Shown piece after piece: positions 36,876 through 49,597 of a stretch of DNA of 64,000 bases. Origin of the DNA: Colius striatus (lineage: Eukaryota; Chordata; Aves; Coliiformes; Coliidae); the NCBI RefSeq assembly GCF_028858725.1, contig NC_084762.1:32703298-32767297 (forward strand), read 5' to 3'. The notes below the pieces were generated by a model. The model was not told where the DNA came from. It was given only the letters and a program-made list of their open reading frames with translations, and did not search any database. How positions within the stretch are numbered: the first letter of the stretch is position 1; every line of letters starts with the position of its first letter. Both the position numbers and the translations under genes were made by a program.

Positions 36876-39800
36876 TAAGAAAGAAGCCATTTGCTGTCAT
36901 CTTCCTTTTGCCCAGCAAAAGTGTAGTATTAGACCATGCATTCTATTCACCTTCTGGAGGCATAAAAATTGGGAAGAAAATCACGTTGGTTTCAACCTTG
37001 GAGCAATCATAGTGAAGGCAGAAAACAAGTGAAGAGCATTTTAGCCCTCGGGATCATTATCATCTGAACTAAGAAAGAATGATCTCTTTCATCTCTGGTT
37101 CTTCCTTGTTTTCAAGTCGATGCAGCCAACATTCTCCTGCAACAAGTGTTGTGAGACACCTACATTTTCTTCCCTATTGTTATGGGCAGTCTGGAGTTTT
37201 TCAAGTAGGGATACACAACTAGTCTGCCCTGAAGCATGGTGAAATCTCTTGGGATGTCTGCCTGTTATGACTCAGAGCAGCTGCTGAGAACGCTAAGCCG
37301 GAGTGTTCCTGAGGACGAGGCATGTTCTGGCCCTGCCCATATAGCTGTATAAATATTTCTAGTGAGTGGGTGTCATCTCTAGCAGTAGGCATGCAGTGCT
37401 TGAATTTCAGCACCAAGTGACATCTGTGGGTGTTGGGATGCATTCCTGCAGCTAAAATACTCTATAAAAAATGATAATAATTGTAAAAAATAAAATTAGT
37501 AACACGAGAGAAAAATAATGGCATCTTTCTGGAGAAAGGTGGGTGTTTGAAAATCTTTATTTGATAAACTGAATGAGTAGCACAACTTTTGAGAAGCTCT
37601 GAGCACTAGTTACCATGTGAAGAGACTGAATGTCCTATGAACTTAACATGACAGGCCTGAATGTTCTATGAATCAGACAGGCCAGCTGTTTATAACCTGG
37701 TTATTTTGGGGGTTTACTTTACGCTATTCCCTTTCTTAAATTGAATAAAGCCCATCTGAAAATAACTGATGAAAAGTCATGTTAGTTAAAGATATTAGGA
37801 CATTCCCAGGCTTCAAAATTAATATGTACTATAACCATACTGTTTTCACAGTATAGAGAGTTTGGAAATCAAGATTCACCTTATTCTTTACCCCAAATTT
37901 ATACCATCTCGTTTATAAGCCATATCTAAATCTACGCAATTGCTGTGTAGTGAACAAATCAAAGAAAGCCACTCAGTCGTGAAGATAACTAGTTTTTATT
38001 GTTATTTAAAACAAATAGCCCATTCTTTTAAATTAATCTAGTTTTAGGGTGGTTCATTCAATAGATATAATGCTTTGAATGGACTACACCAGAATCTTGT
38101 ATTGTTTCATGGAGTTGTCCCTTTTTACTATCATACTTAGGATAAGCTGAATCTCAGACCTCTGGAATCTGTAAAACTTGGATTTACATTTTGAATTTCA
38201 CATTTAGGAAAGCCTGTATCTGGACCAGAAAATGTGTGTATCATTTAAATGAGTAGATAAAACTAGGAACAAAGGAAGAATCTCAAACTCCAGCATGAAC
38301 AATAACAAAAAAGCCTCAATCCACTGACTGATTCTCTTCTTATAGGCACAGATGTGAATCAAACATAACCAGAATAATTATGTAGGATATAAATGAGATA
38401 AGAAGAAGCTAGTTTCTCCGTCAAGTACAGTTTGCCAATACCTGACATCATTATAATAGGATTGGAGACTATCCCTTGAGGACATACTAGCTAGACAATG
38501 TGTCTGTTAAGCTAGGCTTAACGATACACTGAAGAAAAAGCTCAGTGGAAGCATCAGTCCATTCTCTACTGTCATAGTTGCAACTGTAGAAGTTGATCTT
38601 TTCAGCTTTTAATCCCCCCTCAAGTTTACCTCCCAAGCAACTAGGTTTGTTATTAGACCAGTCACTCCCTACCCCCACCACAGATCCCTCTTCTTCATTG
38701 AACAGGTTGAAGAGAAAATCCCAACTTGTCTGTAACTCCATAAGCTCTCCTCCCTTTCTGCCTTATGGCAACAGGTTACCTTGCTTGTGCTTTCTCCAAA
38801 GAAAGCATTATTATTTCACCCAAAGGTACGAGGTATACAGAGTACTAGATAAAAGCAATAGAAGTTACTGTATGTTTCTTCATATCTAAAACTTGATCCT
38901 TTTTTTGCAAGCTTTAGTATGTTTATGCTAGCTCACTGACCACCATTGTTGTGCTGAATAAAGTCAATCTCTTTGCTTTAGGGAGTTTATTGGATATTTC
39001 CTGCTTTCTTCAATTGGGGCACTGTGTACTTTAGCATTTGGAGATGATTCCCAGGAAGCTCTCAGAAGTTGATTTAACTCCACCTTACTGTTTCAATTCC
39101 AAGGCCCTCAACAATTTATCACCTCCTTTTGCTCCTGGTCTCCAGTACAGTATGAATAAATCAGGCAGCCGAGCCCTGCAATACATAACATTCTCTCCAT
39201 TTTTTGCTTATGGGCTGTGGAGGTCTCTCCAGCTGCATCTAACCTTTGCCCCTCTTTCCTGTTTGTTTCCCACCTTTCCTTTCTGGTGCAGAAACCTCTG
39301 ATTTAATTCTTCAAGTCAGAAGATATGAAAGGAACTGAGAAACTGGAGTAGCATGCAATTGCTCACATAGAAGAGTACACAAATCCCAGATTCCCTGCAA
39401 TAGCTAATTCCTTCCGTCAGTAAGAAGGCAGTTTGAAAGCAATCCTGCAAATTGTTCTGAAAACTTACCAGTTGCAATACTAAATACAGTTGGTTGCACT
39501 CACCAAGGACTGAAAATTAAAATTTTAAAGCAATAAATTGAAGATGAAAATGCATCTACACCTCCTATAAAGTAACACAAATCACTTCCCTGAACTAGAC
39601 TAATAGAACAGACAGATAAAGTACTTTTTGCTGTTTGTCTTAAATGTGCAAAGTGTATTTCTAAACAGTTGTTCTGGTCAGTACCATGGCAAGCATACAT
39701 AATACTTATCGAGAAATCCAGAAATAACATTCCACACTTTGCAAAAGACAACAGGAGGCATTCTGGCATTCTTATCAGGCTGAGAAGTAAATAATGCATG

Positions 39801-42721
39801 AGAACTGCTGAGCCAAGCATAGCTATGCCACAAGACATACTAGACTCATCCCATCTATTCCTCAAATGAATTCTCCATTGTTACATTCCATTAATGTCCT
39901 CACTGAGTGCCCTTAATCATCTTCAAATAAAATTCCCCTCTGAAGATGGAATACACAGATGATCCTTACAAGCCTTACACACACACACTGCAAGAATCCG
40001 TAAGGTAAGAGCCTCAAGATCTTTCAGTCCAAAAGTCAATTCCCATTGTCAGCAGGTCAGACTAGAATTGTGTTAGTGTTATCTATCTTAAAGCATTACA
40101 AATCAGAACTTAGCCAGCCATGGTGTGAGTCCTTACTCTTTCCCTTTGTGGCAAATTATCTTTCCTGTGCATTCTGACAAGACTAGTTTCCAGGGCTTCA
40201 GTTTTCCACCCCATAGATTAGAATAAATTACCAGCTATTTCTTTTGGCGTGTTTGGAACTCATTTATATCCCTCTTGTAAAGTGCTACATATAATGAACA
40301 TAAATCCCTTGCAACAACATGATGTAAACACTATCGTCAAGATCATGGTATTATGAGTTGGAAAGATATAGTGAATCTGTACCTCATTCTTTCAGAGACT
40401 CAACAGACAAGTTTATGTAGATGATGTAGGAATTCTAAGTGTTTCCTATTATGTATGTAGAACTATACACTACCTCACATCTACATGAAGTTCTGAGCGT
40501 TTCAACATATTCTTATATGAATGACATAAGAAAACATCTAAGGCCAGCACGCTGTTTAGCAGTGTAGTATAAGGATGGTGAGGACCTAAAAGCAGGTAAC
40601 AAAGCAGTTTTTAATAAGGCAGCAAATCAATGACTGAGATGTACAGAAACTTGTGAAATGCACCAGTTATTCCTCAAGGCCTTGTTATTAACAGTTATTA
40701 TTCATCTTTCTCCGAATTATAAAGTTCTAATAATATCAGAAACACATACAAAAATACATAAGGTTTTCTTCTCCAATCCCATCAGTCTTAATAATCTCCC
40801 CTGTATTTTCTCATACTTTTCAACCTGGCATAAACATATACCTGACAGGCTAGTGTATAAATTTTGATGAATTTTTATGCACATAACCTATGAGCTATTT
40901 AAAGAATATGCACATGGTATGTATCTATGTAGGTAAAAAGAGGGCAAATATCAAAGTCTCATCTCCCCTTAGTAATATTCTTGTTCCTGACACTGCTACT
41001 CTAAAAGCTCCAATTGTCCTCTCTTTCATTGTAGGATAAAAGCAATCTGTGGTTTATTTTTCAGCAAGTCCTGGCATGTAGACTATATACAGTGTGCATT
41101 AGATGCATGAAAAGATGCTTTGTGACATGCAGGGTGCCATATTGTAGTTGCAGTGGAAAGTTTGCTTAAGCCTGATAGAGCTTTTCCATGACAAATGCCA
41201 TGATGACTTCTGAAGTAGATATTTCTATTGATTAAACTTTTGCCTTCTAGGTTGGGCTTATAGCTCCCATAAGTACTTGTCTTGCAAGTACTAAGAAAAA
41301 TGTAAGGAACTAAAACTCTGGGCCTATGGAAACAAATCTTAACACATTATATATAATGTAAAAGCTTTTAGAGGTATTGTTGTATTCTCAGGAAATATAT
41401 TAACAGGAAAAGGACTTCTCTCTCCTAACTTGGCAAGTACTGAACAAAAAGTAGCATAAGTTCTGTGATCACGTGGCACATATATGGCATGAAAGGATAA
41501 AAAATCCACGGTTTCTTGTATGGCCTTCACTTGCTCATGAACTAGCCAGTTCTGAAAGATTAGTTTTAAACCACAAAGCTATAACATACCAGAAACAAAT
41601 GCCAAGTGCATGCAGCTTTATGACCGAAGTAAAATCTAGATATAGCCATTAATAAATGAGTAAAGCATTTGTTTCTTTCATGACAAGCCCTTAAACAGAA
41701 TGTTAAGTAGGTTAAAAAAAAAGGCCGGGAAATAAAACCCCATTAAAAGCTGTGCTTATTTCCATTGCCAAACATTCGCTAGCTGTTTTCAGTGCTACTA
41801 CAAGCATGCTCCACTGCTGAGACTCATGGAAAGCACTCAATGGGGACTAAGGATAATCCCCTCAAAATCTCTCTTTTCACTTTGTTCACCAACAGAAGAC
41901 ATATCAGGGTGCCATCAAAACATTCACCACTGCATGGAGAAAGTAAAGAATCTCTCCCAATCTCACAGATTGGCCACATTCAGCTCCCCTCTACTCAAAC
42001 TCTAAGAGACTAGGAATAACTGAATGGGACATTAGGTTTTACTGCACTTGAAGCCAGTATCTTCATTAGTGGGAGAGGGGGTTTGAAGTGTCTACTCTCC
42101 AACAACCAGCTAAGATGTTTTTATTTTGTGCTACAGGCTTCTGTGCTTCCACAGGAGGAAGATAAAGAATGTACACAGGAACTCTATAGCTCGTATACTA
42201 CTACCCTACGAAGAATATGGTCACCTGACAGGCGTGCAAGATCTGATGTCCATCATCTATTAGAGTCTGGAGTTTTGGTTCAAGCCCTGTGTCTTACTGT
42301 TCCTTGTCTCTAAAAAGATTTATCTATTTGGAACATAGCCTCTATTTAGGTCACTTGAGAGGACAGTCATCACTGCTGCTTTCTGATTTATATGAAGCTC
42401 TGTAGTACACCAACTGTGAAATAAATTCTGGGCAATCAATAAGTAATTAAAACAGAACTAATGGCTGGGACATAACTGAGAGTAGAAAGTGCAGCTACAA
42501 TCTAATTATTACATTTGATCCAAAAAAAAAGTATCCCTCCGGGCAGCAAAGTTTATTGGTGGAGAGGCAGGCATGTGGGGCATGGCTGCCAACAAATATG
42601 TTGGACACATGCTGTGCATCCTTATCCCTCCCAAAAGCTGAACGCTGCTCAATTTGCCCTCGGGACAAAGGGACAAAACTGGGTCTGCTAATTCCCTCAA
42701 CATCCCTCATGTTTGGCTGTA
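36876..42721 (-). other. Dynein intron, middle
   Basis: Non-coding with no recognised exon or transposon. A short (AC)n run lies near 39978. A TATA-like 'ctgtataaatattt' near 37347 has no gene downstream. Confidence 0.55.
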
Positions 42722-42724
42722 TAT

Positions 42725-43640
42725 AGAATGGTTTGGGTTGGAAGAGACCTTAAAGCTCATCTAGTTCCAATCCCCCTACCATGGCAGGAACACCTTCCAC
42801 TAGACCAGGTTTCTAGAAGCCCCATCCAGCCATGTCTCAAACACTTTTAGGGATGGGGCATCCACAACCTCTCTGGGTAACCTGTATCACTCTCACAGTG
42901 AAGAATTTCTTCCTAGTATTTAATCTAAATCTTTCATCTTTCAGTTTGAAGTCATTAATCCTTGCCTTATCACTAATGCCTTTGTAAAAAGTCACTCCCC
43001 AGCTTTCTTGTCAGCCCCCTTTAGGTACTGGAAGGCTGCTTTAAGGTCTCCTCCAAACCTTCTCCAGGCTGAACAACCTCAACTCTCTCAGTCTGTCTTC
43101 AAAGGAGTTGTACTCCAGCCCTCTCATCATCTTCACAGCCTTCCTCTGGAATCACTCCAACAGATCCATGTCCTTATGTTGGTGGCCCCAGAGCTGGATG
43201 CAGCACTCCAGGTGGGGTGTCACCAGAGCAGAGACAGAGAATCACCTCCTTCAGCCTGCTGGCAACACTTCTTGTGATGCAGCTCATGATACGGTTGGCT
43301 TTCTGGCCTGCATGCCTATGTTGCTGGCTCATATTCAGTTTTTCATTCCACCAGTACCCCCAAGTCCTTCTCTACAGGGCTCCTCTCAATCCATTCTCCA
43401 CCCAGCCTATATTTGTGCTTGGGATTGTCCTGACCCATGTGCTGGACTTTGCACTTGGCCTTGTTGAACTTCATGAGGTTTGCGCAGGCCCGACTCTTGA
43501 GCATGTCAAGGTCCTTCTGGATGGCATCCCTTCCCTCCAGTGTGTCGACCACACCACACAGCTTGGTGTTGTTGGCAAACTTGCTGAGGGTGCGCTCAGA
43601 CCCACTGTTCATCTTGCTGACAAAGATGTCAAACATGGTC
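42725..43640 (-). mobile_element. CR1 LINE, 5'-truncated, about 0.9 kb
   Basis: The plus strand starts with 'agaatggtttgggttggaag', the reverse of the CR1 3' end, and continues through 3' UTR into the end of ORF2. The minus strand at 43343-43636 encodes a reverse-transcriptase C-terminal fragment with KFANNTKLCGVVDTLEGRDA, the diverged FADDTKLxG-type stretch of CR1, followed by QKDLDML and NKAKCKVQHMG. Start and upstream part are missing, so it is a dead copy. It lies in the same sense as the dynein gene. Confidence 0.92.
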
Positions 43641-45768
43641 TGTGGCTGAGGAGGACTTTATATTACCTGAAATGTAACTGAGTGAGCAACAGGAAAAGGA
43701 CAAAGTCCATATACTCACAAACAAACTCCAGAATCAAATATTCAGACCTCTTTTCACAAAACTACATACAACATGAACATGGACTATATTCTTTAAAATT
43801 TGTTTGAAAATCTAGACCTGCTTTAAACAGGTGCTCAGGACTTAACAGGTTCATGAAGCCAGAGCCAGGTGCATGACCAGGGCAGATGTTAAAATTCACA
43901 CAATCTGTTTGAGCTGGCAGATCAGTTTACCTCTTGTGAATTAAAAAGAGCACCTCAGATGATTTGAGACTGTGGTTGACTAGTTTTGGGGGAGGATCGA
44001 GTATGAGAGTTTGGGGTTTTCCCTTTTGCTCTGGTGAGAGAGAGTGTCTAAATGTTCTTTCCATCCCCTAATTAACAGTCTACTACAAGCACTTGATGTA
44101 CCATGAATCTGCCAGAGGCCATTAATTGGTATTGTTAACTACGCATCCAATTTTGTTTTCAGAGCAATTTTTCACAGTTTTAACTTGCCTGTCCCTTAGA
44201 AAATTATAATGTTTTAGAGAACTGCACAAAAGTTACAGCATTAACTTGATTAAACACCTGGTAGAGGACTGTGCCCACTGTGGAACTGAATACTAAGTGC
44301 AAATAAATTACGTTACTCATCTACTCCTCTGCAGAATACTTTACATTTTGAGACTTTAAATATATCTGTCACAATCAAGGAAAGATTAATACTTTCTTGG
44401 ATGGAAAGCATCATATTAATTTACTTGAAAAGTGACTCTATGTACATATAAAAGGGAACTTTCAGCTCAGTACTGAAAAAGAGGACAATTGTTTCTTCCA
44501 GTTTGGATAGGTTATTACAGGATACGGAAGCTAATTACCCTTGGGCACATTTATTAACCTCTTCCCTAAACTCAGATTATAGTCATTTTGTTTCTAAAGC
44601 ATGCATTGTTGTCTCAGTGTATCATACAAATGATAGGGGAAAACCAAAAATCCCTTTGAATTCTTATATAACAAAACAACAAATTTTAAAAATCTCCCTC
44701 CATGAAAGACTCACAATGCAAAGACTGGAAAATGTCAGTAAGACAGATCATGGCACTGCCATCATCTATATCAGAAGGAGCTAGTTTTGAGACACTATGA
44801 CCTTCTCTCTGTTGGGACAGTTTGCTGTCTCAGATGTTTTCTGCCTGTGCTCTAGAGCAGCAGACTTGCGTGAGATCTCAACCAGTGGAACTGAACCATT
44901 CCTGCTTCGTTTTCATTTACTGTTAATTCATGAAGCTTGGCTGAGCAACAGTATACCTTACTTCCTGGATATTTCAGGTCTTGTAGATAAGCAAAATGGG
45001 GAGTGAAAACAAAAAGCAGATGGTAACATCATCATCCCTTCTTTTTCCTCACTCCTTTCTGCTCAATTTTCCATCTGCTCTAGTTGCCTGTACTCCTGAC
45101 TTATTTTAGCTACATTTACCATTGCTCACTTTCAGCCAAATACTCCTGTTTCTCAGACATACTAATTGCTGTTGCCTACCTTCTGTGATGGCTAAAAGAA
45201 CTCCATCACTCTCTTTTAACTGGCTCACCAATCACTTCAGCTTCCATTTAGAGACATCCTATTTGGTGTAACCAGTATCACGAACATTGCCAAATTAGAG
45301 TCTGAAATTAGAGACTTTACCACTTGGCCTCCTGAATGCCCTGTCCCTCAATTACTTAGCAGCGACACTTCTACCTTGTTCTATATCATTAAGTCTCGGC
45401 TTCATTTCCTAATTTACTCCAGCACATAACCTGTGGACCTAATCACACAATTCAGTTCCTCTGAGCTCTGTAGAGATCCAAGAGAGAATCACAGAAGTGT
45501 AGTAGTGCTGTGGGACATGAACTACAATACTGGAGCACATGCATACAGAACAAATTAATGTGTAGTGTCCTTAGAGATGTAGTCAGGAGTCTTTAAGGGC
45601 TGGAATTAGGGGTCATATGATAAAGAGAGAGAAAAAGAGAAAAAACAGAAGCAGAAGAGAACAAAAGAGAAAGAGGTAGGAAAGGAGGGGAAATACATAT
45701 TTAGTAATACAGTATAAACACTTTTTAGCAATAAATTAATTAGTGTAATTTTTACTATTGCAACTTAC
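43641..45768 (-). other. Dynein intron, 5' part
   Basis: Nothing recognised except a purine-rich tract (45622-45692, listed separately). Confidence 0.55.
45622..45692. repeat. Polypurine tract, 71 nt
   Basis: An A/G run with only four pyrimidines (45646, 45652, 45662, 45677). It ends 77 bp from the dynein exon at 45769, on its downstream (intron) side. On the dynein transcript it reads as a pyrimidine tract just after the donor. Confidence 0.8.
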
Positions 45769-45901
45769 CATCAATAGCCAATTTGAGATCAGTCAGTGTA
45801 GTTCGAACTCTTGATATAACATGTTGCATGCGGTCAATTTCTTGACGGAGAAATATATTTATAGGTTGAGCAGCTCCCATCTTTTGCAGCTGGGCTTTCA
45901 C
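45769..45901 (-). CDS. Axonemal dynein heavy chain exon
   Basis: 133 bp, entering in phase 0 after TTAG and leaving with one base of a Gly codon before GTAAGT. Residues: [44 protein letters not shown]. The [12 protein letters not shown] and [11 protein letters not shown] motifs are characteristic of axonemal outer-arm heavy chains just before the C-terminal domain. Confidence 0.97.
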
Positions 45902-47340
45902 CTAAGCAAGAATTGTGCAGTGATTATAAAATTAAATCTCCTGTTTCCTATGCAATAATTTTTGAAAGTAAAAGAATGTTTTATCAATTGTATCACATAA
46001 GTCTTGAGAAAATAAACTTTTATGTAACAGATGGCCATTCAGGTCCTGTGCCAACTGCAAGATTTAGCACACTACAACTCATTAGCTTACCAAAATGAAC
46101 TCTTCCATCATTCTAAGGAGGGTAAGTTTCCTATTTTTGAAGGGACATAGTAGTTCCTTCTGTCTCTGTTAGGATGCAAGGTCTTCTGTCTAACCCCCTC
46201 CCTGCCCCACCGTGCTATACAAAAGCAAGTCTGATGATAATGGCAACTTTTTCACTACTTCTTCACCTGCTGACTTGAAATAATGCTACAACTGGAGTTT
46301 GACTTAACAAGTACAATGATATATGAAAGGTGCTACTTCCAGTCGCACATGACTCATAAGACTAGGTGCTCATGGATACAAAACTAGAGAGACAAAATTG
46401 CCAAGAATAATACAGATGCCACAGCATTCTATTACAATGTTAGGCATACCATTTTGTAGGTAGGACCTTTTGTTCTTTGTTTTTAAGCATGTTTCATACA
46501 TATTAAACAGAGAACATTAAAAAATGTAAGTAGTTGTCTATGTTACTTAAGGACGAGTCACAGCAACAGTAGCAAAAGCATTCTTTGTCTCATTTTAGCA
46601 TGTGATGCCTATACAATCTGTTTCAGACATACACTTTGTATCAAAGATCTCTGTATACAAGAGTACATGAGAAGATTTAGTGTCATTTGCAAAAAATGTG
46701 GTGCCTGTACCTCACATAGTACCAGAATTTGTGATTTTTAATATTTCTGAGTGTTTTTCCTCACTATGAGTCAGGCCTCAAAAACCCAATGGCCTTCCTA
46801 CACTTGCGTCCCCTCAGCCACCTGCATCACTTTCATATTGAAGCAGCCTGAACCCTGATTTTTGCCATAATCACACCTTCCTCTGCAGGTGAGATTCTGC
46901 AAGGGGATTCTGGAACCAAAAAGAAATCTCAAACAGAAAAATAAGATCCTAAATCCAGATATCTATATGGCCACTAATTTATTTGAGCTTACTAACAAAA
47001 GACGAAGAAAGAGTTAGGAAGTCTGTTCTTTCGAAGAGCAGAATATAATTTGAATTCTACTGCAGCCAAGTAGAAGCCACAAGATTTGGTATGATGCATG
47101 CTATGTTATGAAGGCCAGAAGTCCACTGGATTTTACTTTGAGTTTTTCCAGATATACTCGTATATCTCATTGCATACATTATTATGTATATAAAACATTA
47201 TATATACATAGAAAACATTCCTGAAGATCTTATTATTACACTGAATAGCAAGTTTCTGCAGAATTAATAAAATATAGCAGTTGAGCAGTTACATGAGTAA
47301 ATGCTTTGACAATTTCCAATTCTCAAGTTTCAACTCCAGC

Positions 47341-47410
47341 CTGTGTGTGACAGGCTGACATTTATTCTTGCATCTATCATCACTTACATGGACTGACTGG
47401 ACCTAATCAT
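47341..47410. repeat. 70-bp dispersed duplicate, copy A
   Basis: Starts CTGTGTGTGACAGGCTGACA and ends GACCTAATCAT. It matches 49528-49597 at 69 of 70 positions in the same orientation. The flanks are unrelated. Confidence 0.95.
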
Positions 47411-49527
47411 AAATAAATAAAGTACTCTTTTTCAACTTTATATCCTGTTCTCCTTGGAAGACAGCTATCAGCAAGGTTGGTCATCATATTTGAATCACAA
47501 TGACCCATGAGTTTGTCAGACAGAATGTCCACGAAATAAGTGCCAGCCAATTATGTTAATGATTTGCAGTGTTACAGTTCATTTTACAGACTGAGTTAAT
47601 GTGTGTCTTCCTCTAAAAGAGAAAAAAGTGAGACTAGAGATGAGACAATAAAGTCTTTTATAAACTCTTTTTGAATAACTTACAGAATAAAGTCAAGGAA
47701 AGCTTCTTCTTTCTGAAGTTTTATAGGAATCAATGCTTTTCCCTCTTGCCAAAATGGCAAAACAAAAGTTCAATTTTTTTTCCAGGACACCTAGAAGTTT
47801 AGTGCGTGACACTAATAAGAAAGGAATTACACAGAATATAGTCCATGCATTTTATCCTTTAAATAACAAATGATCTTTTTTTTTCTAGTCTACAAAGCAT
47901 GGGCTCCTTCTGGGGATCATTTAGAGGAAGAATTCCTAACATTTGAGGAAAAAATGCATAGAAGATATTGTTAAAGGTGTTTTCCAAAATACTGATATTT
48001 ATGAATCTACAAGATTAAATAAATAAATATTATTGTACTACTACTACTAAAAATTGTTTAACTAGGGAATTCTCAGAATCTAAACATTCTGCAGTTTTTT
48101 TAATGTGCCTACAAAAATAGTTGTAGTGTTTTGAATAATGATATGAACCAACAATGCAGAAATTTGTTAACCCCTCTTAGATGTGTTTACTGCACTCACT
48201 GGAGAACCAAGCATAATCAGACATAAAGACTGGAAAAAATTGCATACTTCCTACCTTAGTGTATACATATCAATCCTGATCTGTAGTGAGATTGACTGGG
48301 TGTAACACAGTGCCTTTCTTGGAAATCCTGCTGTTAATATTCATTTTAAATAGCAGCCCTGAGGTATGATTGACTGTTTTTTATTAGAATTCTTATCAAG
48401 CCATCAGATTACTTACTTCCACTGTTGTATTTATTATGACATAAAGAGATGGATACTGACAGAAGAAAAACTCAATAGACAAAACTCACTAATCAAAATA
48501 GCTTCTCTGAGATTCAGATACTAATTCCATAAAGCCCACTTAAAACCTCTCCTTTTTGTTATGCAAACAGCTGTCAACTAACATAAAACAAGGTGATTCA
48601 AGAAAGGAGCAAGTAAAAATCACAATCTTAAGAGCTTTGCCTACATGATTTTGCAATGCGTATCTCTACGTTGAATTCTTCAATACACATTTCTTAAGCC
48701 ATTCTCAGGTCACAAACCTTTTGTAGCCATGTATTTTATAGGCCATTCAGCAGAAAAGCAGTTACCAAACAGTAATCAAGTTACTGTAGCAGTAACTTTT
48801 CAGTTTAAGCTCTTATTTTCAATAGACATGGTTACTTGCTACATTCTTTGTTTAGCTGAAATGGGAAGTCCATCATTCTGTGAGATGATGTAGATAACAA
48901 AAGACTAACTCAAGGTGTGTCTAAACCAAAACTCTTTTCAAGTGGTATCAAGGACCCATTCCTTGTATACAAGGAAGTAGGCAGCAAAATATGTAGAAAA
49001 TAGCTGAGACCACTGTAGGTCACATTGGATAACCTCTGCATCTGATAGAATTGGTAAGAAAAGTAGAGACATCTTACAAAAACATCTATATTACTGTTTT
49101 CATTCAGATCCCAACATTTTATTTGTAGGAAAAAAACCCTTCACTGAAAACTAGATTCCAGGCACACGAAGTGGGTTAGCTTCAAATTAAACAAACTCAA
49201 AAGGGAGTGTAACGTACTCCAGCCATTAATGGGTGTTCAGCCTACAAGCCCAGACTAAAGTTAGAATAAAGAAAATTCTCCAATAAAACATTTAATGCAG
49301 GCCTGGGGTCCTCAGATGAACTTCCCATGCAATTTTTACTAATGCAGTCATAGTCTTAGTGTAGGGTAAGGTGAAATCAATACTACAAAAAACATTTAAG
49401 AATAAAATCCCATTGCTATTTCTGTTAAAAGCTAATCTCCAATAAAATGTAGTATCTTTGGAATGTCTGTGTCTATTCTGTAGCAAGCTTTTTTTCAAGC
49501 TGCAAGGATCATTTTTATTATAAACCT

Positions 49528-49597
49528 CTGTGTGTGACAGGCTGACATTTATTCTTGCATCTATCGTCACTTACATGGACTGACTGGACCTAATCAT
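49528..49597. repeat. 70-bp dispersed duplicate, copy B
   Basis: Second copy, 2,187 bp downstream of copy A. The single difference is ATCATCAC in A against ATCGTCAC in B. Confidence 0.95.

Noticed and set aside
37300-37440. TATA-like sequence with a GCAGCTGC palindrome as a promoter
   Set aside because: No gene or 5' UTR-like sequence follows on either strand.
40390-40500. Imperfect inverted repeat around ATGTAGATG / CATCTACAT
   Set aside because: The arms are only about 12 bp with a mismatch and a long loop; this is expected by chance in AT-rich DNA.
43217-43681. 154-codon plus-strand frame
   Set aside because: It is antisense to the CR1 reverse-transcriptase remnant on the minus strand.
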